Positions 28,224-37,239 of a DNA stretch of 64,000 nt are shown one piece after another; within the stretch, counting starts at the first letter, position 1; each line of letters starts with the position of its first letter. Where the stretch lies: positions 372,001-436,000 of the forward strand of contig OY820613.1 in the NCBI GenBank assembly GCA_963681975.1. Direction: 5' to 3'. The stretch is from JANELJ01 sp024511395. Lineage in GTDB: Bacteria; Pseudomonadota; Gammaproteobacteria; GRL18. Position numbers and translations under genes: made by a program. The notes beneath the pieces were generated by a model. It ran no database searches. It saw nothing but the letters and a program-made list of their open reading frames with translations, and was not told the DNA's origin.

Positions 28224-29051
28224 TTAACGAATTCCCAGCGATTCTTTCGCATGTTCATAACTTCCCATAGCATAAACCATAGATAATCCCTGTTTACGCA
28301 TTAACTCCTGTGCAATAAAGCTGAATCGATCATTACCACAGTAGAGCAGCATTAGTCTGTCTTTATATGAATTTAGATTATTGCCTTTTGCCATTTCATC
28401 CAGTGGGATGTTAACGGCGTTTTCAATATGCTCCTTTTCATAGTTTTCCATAACTGCATCAAGATGCAGCAGTTTTTTAGCACGCTCAGGACTGATGGGT
28501 TTTTCTGTTAAATCCATGGAACGCATTAACTGTTCGTAAGCCCATGACAGCAGGCAGAAGTGGTTGGCAAACACAATCACCTGCATGGAAACCAGCAGAT
28601 AACCCAGAATATAGGCTACTGTACCACCGGTACCCAGACCATCCAGAGTAAACTGAAATTCATTCCAGGGAAGTGTCTGAACTGTTGGGTCGGTGAGGAA
28701 CATAAATGCTATGGTCGCATTCATAAAACCGGCGCCCAGGCAGGCCAGACGACGCTGTAGGGGATTAGGCAGAAGTCTGACACCTTTAAACAGGGGCCGA
28801 ACTAGGTTGTTATAAATAATATCAAAGGGATGCATACTGGGGAAAAAGGCAGCAATGATCCCGGCTGCAGAAATAATAAAAAGAATAACTATGTTATGGT
28901 TAACCAGGCCGTAAAAGCCCAGTGCCATACATAGAAACGGGGTAAAGCGTAATCCCCAGTTTAGTGATTTTAATTCTGATGGTGTGTAGCTTTGAAAACC
29001 CTGTTGAAATAGATTCCTTTCCGATAGAGTCAGGTCGGATTGTTGTGACAT
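28224..29051 (-). CDS. DUF4395 membrane protein with C-terminal rhodanese-like domain
   Basis: 275 residues. The N-terminal half (about 30-175) is a DUF4395-type membrane domain with three or four hydrophobic helices and the motifs FTPFLCMALGFYGL, HPFDIIYNNLVRPL and NPLQRRLACLGAGFM. The C-terminal part (about 195-275) resembles a rhodanese domain: ENAVNIPLDEM and LMLLYCGNDRFSFIAQELM, where the cysteine corresponds to the sulfur-accepting position. A role in moving sulfane sulfur at the membrane is inferred, which would suit a sulfur oxidiser. It is transcribed away from dnaB. Confidence 0.7.
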   Translation of the reverse strand: MSQQSDLTLSERNLFQQGFQSYTPSELKSLNWGLRFTPFLCMALGFYGLVNHNIVILFIISAAGIIAAFFPSMHPFDIIYNNLVRPLFKGVRLLPNPLQRRLACLGAGFMNATIAFMFLTDPTVQTLPWNEFQFTLDGLGTGGTVAYILGYLLVSMQVIVFANHFCLLSWAYEQLMRSMDLTEKPISPERAKKLLHLDAVMENYEKEHIENAVNIPLDEMAKGNNLNSYKDRLMLLYCGNDRFSFIAQELMRKQGLSMVYAMGSYEHAKESLGIR

Positions 29052-29301
29052 AGAGAATTACACCTCATTTATTAAAATTATAGTTAGAATATATTGTTAT
29101 TATATCAGGGGAAGTGGGGGGCCCTTTAGAATTTTTTAATTTTTATTTTAGCATTCTGTACTGTTTTCAATATTAGTAAAATATCTATGCTTTGTCTAAT
29201 TATCAAGGGAAAACCCTTTTTTTAATAAATTTTATGCTTGTAAATTGGTCCGGGTATTAGATAATAGTGGTTTTTCCTATTCAGAGAACTTTGAGTAATT
29301 C

Positions 29302-32300
29302 ATGGAACAGATAAGCGATTCTATCAAACTGCCTCCCCATTCTATTGATGCAGAACAGTCTATTCTGGGCGGTCTGTTACTTAATAATGACTCATGGGAT
29401 CATATCGCCAGTATTGTTAATGAAGAAGATTTTTATCGACTGGATCACCGGATAATATTTAGTGAGATCAAGGGGTTAATTGAGTCCGGTAAACCCTGCG
29501 ATGTGGTTACTCTGTCAGAGCGTCTGGAGTCTAATAACCATATTGATGAAGTAGGCGGGCTGGCCTACCTGGGCAGCTTGGTCAACAATACGCCCAGTGC
29601 CTCAAATATCCGTGCCTATTCAGAAATTGTCCGGGAACGGTCGGTTTTAAGGCAGTTAATACAAATCGGTAATGAAATTGCAGATAGTGCCTTTAATCCG
29701 GAAGGTCGAAACAGCGATGAAATACTGGAAGCCGCCGAAAAAACCGTATTTGAGATTGCGGATAAAGGCGCTAATGCAGGTAATGATTTCAAGGGCATGA
29801 CCGAGTTATTGAAAAAAACTGTGGACCGGATTGATGAGCTGTACCAGAGCGGCGGCAGTTTTACCGGCATTCCCACCGGCTTTACTGATTTTGACGGACT
29901 GACATCAGGCCTGCAACCGGCCGATCTGGTGATTGTTGCTGGGCGTCCGTCAATGGGGAAGTGTTTGTCCAAAGATGCGCAAATTGTACTCAGTGGCGGG
30001 CGTGTTGTCAGTATTGAACGTCTGTATCAGCAAAAACAAGCAAACGTATTAACCCTTAAAAATGACTGGAAAATACATTTTGCCCGGGCAGATGCCTTTC
30101 TGGATGATGGCTTCAAGCCGGTTTTTAAAGTAAGAACCCGCTTGGGACGTGAAATTGAAACAACTGAAACCCATCCTTTTTTAACCCCGCAGGGATGGAA
30201 ACCCTTAAGGGAATTAACAGAAAGAGTCAGAATTGCAGTACCCCGAACACTTCCTGTATTTGGGAAAAATAAAAAACGTGACTGTGAGGTTAAGTTATTA
30301 GCTTATTTATTAGGCGACGGTTCTTTAACTCAAAGTTCGCCCAGATTTATTAATGTTAATCCACAGATACAGCAGGATTTTATACAGGCGGTACATGATT
30401 TTGGCGGTTTAAAAGCGACACTAAAATATTATTCGGATCGGGCAAGCAGTATCGATGTTTCTGCCGACAGGGACATTATCCAGAACAATCGTATTCAGTT
30501 TGCTGATTTATTAAAACAATCATTATATGCAATGGGGCTGACTCAGGTACAGTTTGCACATGAGATAGGGGGCGCTAAATCTTCTGTGCATTACTGGCTA
30601 CGAGGTAAAAATACGCCTTCTGATAATATTGTGGAGAAAATTAGTTCTTTTTTAAGCATTTCAAAAGAACAACTGCTGCCGGCTGGAAGGACACTGAGCT
30701 CGAAAAACAGTCAGAATGCCTTAACTCAATGGTTAGCAGAACTGGGTTGTTTGGGTAAAACGGCACATCATAAAACAATTCCCGAACTGGTTTTTGAACT
30801 GCCCCGAAAGCAATTAGCACTGTTTTTAAATCGCTTATTTGCAACCGATGGCTGGGTGACCTGTTTAACCTCAGGTCAGGTTCAGATTGGATACAGCAGT
30901 GTCAGTGAGATAATGGCCAGACAAATACAGCACCTGCTGTTAAGATTTGGTGTTATTGCCAAACTGCGTTCCAGAAAGGTCAAACTTAAAGAAAATAACT
31001 TTCATGTCTGGCAACTGGATATTACCGATTTACACTCAATTGAAGTATTTGCACAGGATATAGGAATATTTGGTAAACAGGATGCAGTTCAGTCAGTGCT
31101 GGATATCATTAAGAATAAAACCTATAAAACAAACTACGATACTCTGCCTGCAGAATTCTGGAAAGATATTGAGCGATTCAAGGGGGATGAATCGTGGGCT
31201 TCTCTGGCCAGACGTGCGGGACTTGAAAGTACCTCTAATCTGCATGTTGGTAAGCGTTCTATATCTCGTTCAAGATTTAAAAAACTGGCGCAAGCCTTAA
31301 ATGATCCATGGCTAAAAGAACTGGCTGATAGTGATATCTATTGGGATGAAATTATCAGTATTGAGCCTGCAGGTATTAAACAGGTTTATGATCTCACGAT
31401 AAATGAAACCCATAATTTTATCGCCAATGATATCTGTGTACATAATACCACCTTCGCTATGAATCTGGCAGAAAACGCGGCTATTGATGCTGGTATCGGG
31501 GTGGCAGTGTTCAGTATGGAAATGCCGGCAGAATCGCTGACTCTGCGTATGTTGTCTTCACTGGGACGTATTAATCAGACCAAGGTTCGCTCAGGACAGC
31601 TGGATGAAGATGACTGGCCAAGACTGACCTCGGCGGTTTCTATTTTAAACGAAGCTAATATCTTTATTGATGATACCCCGGCTCTGTCACCCACAGAAAT
31701 TCGGGCCAGGGTCAGACGTTTAAAGCGTAAGCATAATATCGGCCTGATTGTAGTGGATTACCTGCAGTTAATGCAGGTTAAAGGCGGTTCGGAAAACCGG
31801 GTAAATGAAATATCAGAAATTTCCCGGGGGCTAAAGGCTCTGGCCAAGGAAATGAACGTGCCGGTTATTGCATTGTCTCAGCTTAACCGCGGCCTGGAAC
31901 AACGGCCTAACAAGCGACCCGTTATGTCGGATTTAAGGGAGTGTGTTACAGGTGATACCTTGGTGGTTTTAGCGGATGGTTCAAGAAAACCTATTAGAGA
32001 ACTGGTGGGTTCAACGCCTGAGCTTTATGTAATGGATAAACAGGGCAAAATTGTTATTGCCAGTAGTGATAAAGTCTGGAAAGTCGGCAGGAAAAAAATA
32101 TTTAAAATTTATCTGGCCAGCGGCAGAACGATTCGTGCCACCGCCGAACATCGCTTTATGTGTGATCTGGACTGGGAAAAAGTGAAACATATAAAAACGG
32201 GAAACCGTCTGGCCCTAGCCAGAAAAATTCCTGAACCTGAACTTAACCGTCCTTCAGATAAAAGTCCAGCTAAAAAAAGCAGTTTAAGTGTTCACCAGAT

Positions 32301-33441
32301 TATTTTACTGGCGCATATGATTGGAGACGGGAGTTATCTTAAAGGGCAGCACATAAGATATACCACAAACTCCCAGGAAAATAGTGATATTGTTAAAAGA
32401 TCCGCTGAGCAGGCTTTTGCTATTCGGGTTAATCGTCATCAGAAAAAAAATAAAACCTGGCACCAACTGGTGTTCAGTGGTAATGGTAATCGCTGGAATC
32501 CGGAAGGAATGAATAAGTGGTTCAGAGAATTAAAAATATTTAATCAGCGTTCCCATGAAAAGCAGGTTCCTGAAATCCTGTTCACACTTTCTGATGATAA
32601 AATTGCTCTTTTTTTACAGCATCTCTGGGCAACCGATGGAAACATATATACTCGTCCTTTAGGCTCAAAAGGCAGTCATGTCATTCATCTGTCAACCAAT
32701 AGTGAGCAACTGGCTAATGATGTTTTATATTTACTGCAACGACTGGGGATTATTGCCCGTATCAGGAAAACCCAGAAAGCTCATTATAAACCTGGTTATC
32801 TTGTCTGCATTACGGGACAACAAATGCTGCAGTTATTTTTAAAACGTGTGGGGGCATTTGGACCCCGGCTGCCTCAAGCTGAAAAACTGTCTTTGCGTCT
32901 GGAGGGTGTTAATGGCAATACCAATGTGGATACTCTGCCGGTTGAAATATTTAATCATGTAAAAAAAGTCACAACACTTCAGGGTATCTCTCAGAGAAAA
33001 ATGGCTTCAATGAGAGGCACTTCCTATGGCGGAACCTCTCATTATCGTTTTGCACCTTCTAGAGAAACGGTTCTGGATTATGCCAGACATCTTGACGATT
33101 CTTGGCTTTATGAACAGGCCAACAATGATCTTTTCTGGGATAAAGTTGTTCTGGTTGAAGAAGCTGGTGAAGAAGATGTTTACGATTTAACTGTACCGGA
33201 CTATGAAAACTGGCTGGCTGACGGGATCATCAGTCATAACTCGGGTGCTATTGAGCAGGATGCAGATTTAATTGTATTTATTTATCGGGATGAAGTGTAT
33301 AATAAAGACAGTCCGGATAAGGGCACGGCGGAAATTATTATCGGTAAGCAGCGTAATGGTCCTTTGGGTACGTCACGACTGACTTTTCTGGGACAATATA
33401 CCCGTTTTGAAAACCATGCCTCTATTGATTATGAAGACTAA
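29302..33441 (+). CDS. dnaB: Replicative DNA helicase DnaB with two inteins
   Basis: A 1379-residue precursor. Extein parts are residues 1-220, 716-880 and 1314-1379, together 451 residues, the normal DnaB length. DnaB motifs are SIDAEQSILGGLL near residue 15, the Walker A GRPSMGK/TTF (split by intein 1), VFSMEMPAESL, VVDYLQLM, and SDLRE/SGAIEQDADL (split by intein 2) with FIYRDEVYN. Both inteins must splice for a functional helicase. The gene once stood next to alr but is now separated from it by an IS630 and an IS-A insertion. Confidence 0.97.
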   Translation: MEQISDSIKLPPHSIDAEQSILGGLLLNNDSWDHIASIVNEEDFYRLDHRIIFSEIKGLIESGKPCDVVTLSERLESNNHIDEVGGLAYLGSLVNNTPSASNIRAYSEIVRERSVLRQLIQIGNEIADSAFNPEGRNSDEILEAAEKTVFEIADKGANAGNDFKGMTELLKKTVDRIDELYQSGGSFTGIPTGFTDFDGLTSGLQPADLVIVAGRPSMGKCLSKDAQIVLSGGRVVSIERLYQQKQANVLTLKNDWKIHFARADAFLDDGFKPVFKVRTRLGREIETTETHPFLTPQGWKPLRELTERVRIAVPRTLPVFGKNKKRDCEVKLLAYLLGDGSLTQSSPRFINVNPQIQQDFIQAVHDFGGLKATLKYYSDRASSIDVSADRDIIQNNRIQFADLLKQSLYAMGLTQVQFAHEIGGAKSSVHYWLRGKNTPSDNIVEKISSFLSISKEQLLPAGRTLSSKNSQNALTQWLAELGCLGKTAHHKTIPELVFELPRKQLALFLNRLFATDGWVTCLTSGQVQIGYSSVSEIMARQIQHLLLRFGVIAKLRSRKVKLKENNFHVWQLDITDLHSIEVFAQDIGIFGKQDAVQSVLDIIKNKTYKTNYDTLPAEFWKDIERFKGDESWASLARRAGLESTSNLHVGKRSISRSRFKKLAQALNDPWLKELADSDIYWDEIISIEPAGIKQVYDLTINETHNFIANDICVHNTTFAMNLAENAAIDAGIGVAVFSMEMPAESLTLRMLSSLGRINQTKVRSGQLDEDDWPRLTSAVSILNEANIFIDDTPALSPTEIRARVRRLKRKHNIGLIVVDYLQLMQVKGGSENRVNEISEISRGLKALAKEMNVPVIALSQLNRGLEQRPNKRPVMSDLRECVTGDTLVVLADGSRKPIRELVGSTPELYVMDKQGKIVIASSDKVWKVGRKKIFKIYLASGRTIRATAEHRFMCDLDWEKVKHIKTGNRLALARKIPEPELNRPSDKSPAKKSSLSVHQIILLAHMIGDGSYLKGQHIRYTTNSQENSDIVKRSAEQAFAIRVNRHQKKNKTWHQLVFSGNGNRWNPEGMNKWFRELKIFNQRSHEKQVPEILFTLSDDKIALFLQHLWATDGNIYTRPLGSKGSHVIHLSTNSEQLANDVLYLLQRLGIIARIRKTQKAHYKPGYLVCITGQQMLQLFLKRVGAFGPRLPQAEKLSLRLEGVNGNTNVDTLPVEIFNHVKKVTTLQGISQRKMASMRGTSYGGTSHYRFAPSRETVLDYARHLDDSWLYEQANNDLFWDKVVLVEEAGEEDVYDLTVPDYENWLADGIISHNSGAIEQDADLIVFIYRDEVYNKDSPDKGTAEIIIGKQRNGPLGTSRLTFLGQYTRFENHASIDYED
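29962..31446 (+). other. Intein 1 of DnaB (P-loop site), with LAGLIDADG endonuclease
   Basis: 495 residues (221-715 of the precursor) inserted between K and T of the Walker A GRPSMGK/TT. It starts with C221 (block A CLSKDAQIVLSGGRVVSIE). Block B is TETHPFLTPQGWKPL, block F VYDLTINETHNFIAND and block G VHN, with the +1 extein residue T. LAGLIDADG signatures are LLAYLLGDGSLT (about 332) and LFLNRLFATDGWVT (about 507). A Cro/Xre-like HTH (LTQVQFAHEIGGAKSSVHYW, about 413-432) lies between them. Confidence 0.95.
31942..33240 (+). other. Intein 2 of DnaB (H-loop site), with LAGLIDADG endonuclease
   Basis: 433 residues (881-1313) inserted in SDLRE/SGAIEQDAD. It starts C881 (CVTGDTLVVLADGSRKPIRE). 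Block B is RATAEHRFMCDLDWEKV, LAGLIDADG motifs are ILLAHMIGDGSYL (about 1001) and LFLQHLWATDGNIY (about 1102), block F VYDLTVPDYENWLADG and block G SHN, with +1 serine. Splicing and endonuclease residues all look present. Confidence 0.95.
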
Positions 33442-33467
33442 ATAGCTGATCCTAAAAGTTGTCCACC

Positions 33468-34571
33468 CTATAACCTTTTCTGTTGAATTTCAGAACCAGG
33501 AAACGGGGACACATTATTCATAAATTTTCTAACATCTTCCATCAGGCTTTTCATTGTTGAATGTCGATGATTTCTGGTTACGGTATCATGTAACTGTTTC
33601 CATAATAGCTCTATTCTGTTTACCCGGGGGTGATAGGCTGGCTGAAATATCAGCTCAAACTTTTTATTATGGGACAGAAATGTTTTCGTTATCTGGCTTT
33701 TATGTATAATATAATTATCCGCTATCAATCGGATGGTTTTAGCCTGCCTGTATCTTTTTCTTAACTCTGCCATCAGGCGTAAAAACAGGAATGAATTTTT
33801 ACTTTCCCATTCTACCCAGACAACCTGACCTGTTTTAGCATTCAGGGCACCGGCCAGATAATTCTTCTGGTTTTTACCAGGAGTGGGTATTCTGGTTTGT
33901 TGTCCTTTTACAGACCAGAAACTGCCGATACGTGGATTTAAATCAACATCGGCTTCATCCACATAAAATACAGAATGCTCAGTATTGGCTGATTGCAAGG
34001 CTTTCTCTATCCTCTTCATTTTAAGAGCTTTTTCCTTATCCTGTATGCATAGTGTCGGGCTGGCTCGTTTCCATTTTATACCCGGTTTAGGTAATAACCT
34101 CCGGATAGTAGAAGAATGAATATGGGTCTGAAATTCCTCGTTGACCTGCCGGGTTAATAATTCCGAAGTCCATCTTGAGTTAAAACATCCAAATTCTTTC
34201 GGCTGTTTCTGAAACAGTTCCAGTAAACGGGTACTAATGGTTTCATTGATACTATAGGGTGTTCTGCCACGGTTTTCCGGAAACAGGGCTGATTCACCAA
34301 ATTGTTCAAAGCGTTGTACCCATTTTCTTATGCTTGTTCGGCTGGCATTCAGTAATTGGGAAACCTGTTTCCTACTGTAGCACTGATGCAGGAGTAAAAT
34401 AGCTTCAGCCCGCCTTCTGTAGTTACCATCTTTATTAAATTGTACGACTTTTTTTAACCGTCGGCGTACAGGACGGCTCAGTTCCGTTATAATATTATTC
34501 ATGCTTAAGCTTTGTTTGATCAGGTTGTTTTGGTTAATTTCTTTGATCGATAAACAAAGCTTAAGTTCCAT
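33468..34571 (-). CDS. IS630-family transposase
   Basis: Up to 367 residues; the internal ATG at 34502 (MNNIITELSRPVRRRLKKVV) is a likelier start and gives 344 residues. The HTH region (YSRKQVSQLLNASRTSIRKW) is followed by the DDE domain with FYVDEADVDLNPRIGSFW, LIADNYIIHKSQ and HPRVNRIELLWKQL (second D and final E). It looks intact. Candidate terminal repeats GTTGTCCACCCTATAA (33458) and GGTGTCCATATAAATGG (inverted, 34586) flank it, but I could not fix the TA target ends. It sits 26 bp after the dnaB stop. Confidence 0.85.
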   Translation of the reverse strand: MELKLCLSIKEINQNNLIKQSLSMNNIITELSRPVRRRLKKVVQFNKDGNYRRRAEAILLLHQCYSRKQVSQLLNASRTSIRKWVQRFEQFGESALFPENRGRTPYSINETISTRLLELFQKQPKEFGCFNSRWTSELLTRQVNEEFQTHIHSSTIRRLLPKPGIKWKRASPTLCIQDKEKALKMKRIEKALQSANTEHSVFYVDEADVDLNPRIGSFWSVKGQQTRIPTPGKNQKNYLAGALNAKTGQVVWVEWESKNSFLFLRLMAELRKRYRQAKTIRLIADNYIIHKSQITKTFLSHNKKFELIFQPAYHPRVNRIELLWKQLHDTVTRNHRHSTMKSLMEDVRKFMNNVSPFPGSEIQQKRL

Positions 34572-34603
34572 TTATATGGACACCATTTCGGAACAGTTAT
34601 TTA

Positions 34604-36101
34604 GTCCGACCTGAATAAATTATAGCACATTGATTTGTAAGGAAATATTGGCGAATCATGGGTGTTAAATTTGCAGGTTTTTGGTAAAATAAGCCTTATT
34701 ACCTTGCAAATTTCCAGACCAGAATGAAGCCAAAGAAACAGCCAAAAATACCTCAGGAAGACCTGTTCAGGATGCGCCTTGAAAACATGCTGGACATAAA
34801 CCATGAGTTGATTAAGTTATCAAAACACATAGATTGGGAAAGTCCTGATAAAGAATGGGGCGCTTTGTTTGTATCCACTAAAGGTGCTCCTGCCATACGC
34901 ACTCGTTTGATTGCAGGATTGCATTACCTGAAACACCTGCATGATTTATCAGATGAACAGGTAGTAAAAGGCTGGACAGAAAATCCGTACTGGCAGTATT
35001 TCTGTGGAGAAGAATACTTTCAGCATAAAATGCCTATACACCCTACGGCCATGACCAAATGGCGTAACCGGCCGGGTAAATCAGGCAGTGAAAAATTACT
35101 GATTGAAACCATTAAAGCCGGACTAAAGAGTAAAACTATCAAGCCCGGCAGTTTAAAGAAAGTCACGGTAGATACTACCGTACAGGAAAAGAACATCGCT
35201 TTTCCAACCGATTCAAAGCTCCTGAACAAAGCCAGAGAAAACCTGGTTAAACTGTCCAAAGAGCACGGTATTAAACTGCGCCAGAACTATAATCGGGTTG
35301 GGCCGCAATATGTACTAATGGCCAGTCGTTATACTCATGCAAAACAGTTTAAACGCATGAAGAAAATGAACAATAAACTGAAATCCCGTTTAGGTCGTGT
35401 TAAACGGGATATTGAACGACAACTGCCCAACTATTCCGTTGATATTCAGTCTCTGTTTGAAGTAGCTCTAAAACAGGCTCAGAAACTAATTGAGCAGGAG
35501 CAGCACAGTAAGAACAAGCTTTACAGTTTACATGCTCCTGAAGTCGAGTGTATCAGTAAAGGCAAAGTTCATAAGCCTTATGAATTTGGAGTTAAAGCCA
35601 GTATCGCGGTAACCAACAAGGAAGGCTTTGTTATTGGTGCTCAAAGCTGTCCGGGCAATCCTTATGATGGACACACTCTAGTGTCACAACTGGAACAAAT
35701 AAAACAGTTTACAGCCGTACAACCGGAACAATACTTTGTTGACCGGGGTTATCGTGGACATAAAGTAAAAGACACTAAAGTTTTTATCTCAGGTCAGAAG
35801 CGAGGCGTTACCCGAAGTATTAAAAAGGCATTAAAACGGCGCAGTGCGATTGAGCCTGAAATTGGTCATATGAAAAACGATGGCCGTTTAGATCGCTGCT
35901 ACCTCAAAGGCACAGTCGGTGATGCCATTAATGTGGTTATGGTAGCCGCTGGACATAACTTAAGAAAGATCCTCAATAAGCTCCGGCTTTTGTGGCTCAA
36001 AATTATTTCCGGTTTGATGGGATATTTTATCAAACCAGAACAATCAGCCGCTTTAAACCTGGCTTGATGTCAGGCTTAAAACGGTATTATTCAGGTTGAA
36101 C
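34604..36101 (+). mobile_element. IS-A copy 6
   Basis: Flanked by TATTTA at 34598-34603 and 36102-36107. The transposase-proximal end is GTCCGACCTGAATAAATTAT. It lies 22 bp upstream of alr and reads in the same direction, so its transposase transcription may feed alr. Confidence 0.92.
34724..36067 (+). CDS. IS5-family transposase (IS-A copy 6)
   Basis: 447 residues with MKPKKQ start. Private changes include TAMTKW, SRYTHAKQ, HTLVSQLEQ, EQYFVDRGYRGHKVKD (Y for C and K for E around the second catalytic D) and KGTVGDA. The catalytic triad is conserved. Confidence 0.9.
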   Translation: MKPKKQPKIPQEDLFRMRLENMLDINHELIKLSKHIDWESPDKEWGALFVSTKGAPAIRTRLIAGLHYLKHLHDLSDEQVVKGWTENPYWQYFCGEEYFQHKMPIHPTAMTKWRNRPGKSGSEKLLIETIKAGLKSKTIKPGSLKKVTVDTTVQEKNIAFPTDSKLLNKARENLVKLSKEHGIKLRQNYNRVGPQYVLMASRYTHAKQFKRMKKMNNKLKSRLGRVKRDIERQLPNYSVDIQSLFEVALKQAQKLIEQEQHSKNKLYSLHAPEVECISKGKVHKPYEFGVKASIAVTNKEGFVIGAQSCPGNPYDGHTLVSQLEQIKQFTAVQPEQYFVDRGYRGHKVKDTKVFISGQKRGVTRSIKKALKRRSAIEPEIGHMKNDGRLDRCYLKGTVGDAINVVMVAAGHNLRKILNKLRLLWLKIISGLMGYFIKPEQSAALNLA

Positions 36102-36123
36102 TATTTAGAGGCTGAAGCTTAAT

Positions 36124-37239
36124 ATGCACCAGGTTCGAGCCAGAATCCATTTAGCCGCACTTAAGCATAATCTGGATGAGGTAAAAAAAATGTCCCCTGA
36201 AAGCCGTATTGTCTCGGTTATAAAAGCCAATGCTTACGGTCATGGTATTACAGAGGTAGCTAGGGCATTGCAGGACAGTGATGCTTTTGCCGTGGCACGA
36301 ATGGATGAAGCCCTGTTTTTACGTCAACAGGGTATTAATAAAATTATTTTCCTGCTTGAAGGGGTTTATGAACAGGACTGTTATAAACTCTGTGAACAGT
36401 ATCATTTAATCCCGGTCGTTTACTGCATGGAGCAGTTTCAGTGGCTGCAGAATTATTTTGCTGAAAATAATAACAGCTCACTCACTTACTGGCTGAAACT
36501 GGATACCGGAATGCATCGGCTGGGTTTGCAGAAAACAGAATTAAATCATCTGAGCGATATTCTGCAGACACTGCCGGATAATAGAAAGCCTGCAGGGATT
36601 ATGTCCCACTTTGCCTGTGCGGATGAAATAAACAACCCCTTTAATCAGCAGCAGCTGGAATTGTTTGAACAATTAACAGTCTTACCTTTTAAAATACAGC
36701 GCAGCATGGCCAATTCAGCAGCTATTATTGCCATGCCGGAAAGTCATTATGACTGGGTCAGACCGGGCATTATGCTCTATGGGGTTTCTCCTTTTGAGGA
36801 CAGGGTGTTTAAGGAGGCTGCCGGAAATTCTGAACTGGAGCTAAAACACGTTATGACTCTGGAGTCAGAACTCATTGCTGTTAAACACCTGAAAAAAGGG
36901 GACTGTATCGGTTATGGTTCCAGCTGGTGTTGCCCGCAGGATATGACTATCGGTGTAGTGGGTATTGGCTATGGTGACGGCTATCCTCGTCATGCCCGTC
37001 CAGGTACGCCGGTTTTAATGCATAAACATCGACTGCCTTTAGTTGGCCGGGTATCCATGGATATGATCACTATTAATTTACAGGCCCTGTACCAGCATGG
37101 TATTACCCCTGCTTTAGGAGACAGGGTTATTTTATGGGGTGAGGGACTGCTCGTTGAACAGGTTGCACAATGTTCAGACACCATTGCCTACGAATTATTA
37201 TGTCAGATAACCCAGAGAGTAACGATTGAATATGAGTAA
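36124..37239 (+). CDS. alr: Alanine racemase
   Basis: A 371-residue fold-type III PLP enzyme interconverting L- and D-alanine for peptidoglycan. The PLP lysine is K34 in SVIKANAYGHG. Other motifs are WLKLDTGMHRLG near 128, MSHFACADE near 161, VRPGIMLYGVSPF near 216, and GYGSSWCCP near 261 followed by GIGYGDGYPRHA, with the catalytic-tyrosine region VGRVSMDMITINL near 305. The start ATG follows GAGG. In related bacteria alr follows dnaB; here two IS elements lie between. It overlaps pepN by 8 bases. Confidence 0.95.
   Translation: MHQVRARIHLAALKHNLDEVKKMSPESRIVSVIKANAYGHGITEVARALQDSDAFAVARMDEALFLRQQGINKIIFLLEGVYEQDCYKLCEQYHLIPVVYCMEQFQWLQNYFAENNNSSLTYWLKLDTGMHRLGLQKTELNHLSDILQTLPDNRKPAGIMSHFACADEINNPFNQQQLELFEQLTVLPFKIQRSMANSAAIIAMPESHYDWVRPGIMLYGVSPFEDRVFKEAAGNSELELKHVMTLESELIAVKHLKKGDCIGYGSSWCCPQDMTIGVVGIGYGDGYPRHARPGTPVLMHKHRLPLVGRVSMDMITINLQALYQHGITPALGDRVILWGEGLLVEQVAQCSDTIAYELLCQITQRVTIEYE

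Noticed and set aside
33458..34603. Exact IS630 ends with a TA duplication
   Set aside because: Candidate inverted repeats are visible, but no placement gives TA on both sides, so no element boundaries are asserted.
37226..37231. TTG start of pepN
   Set aside because: ATG 37232 gives the conserved N-terminus and needs no unusual start.
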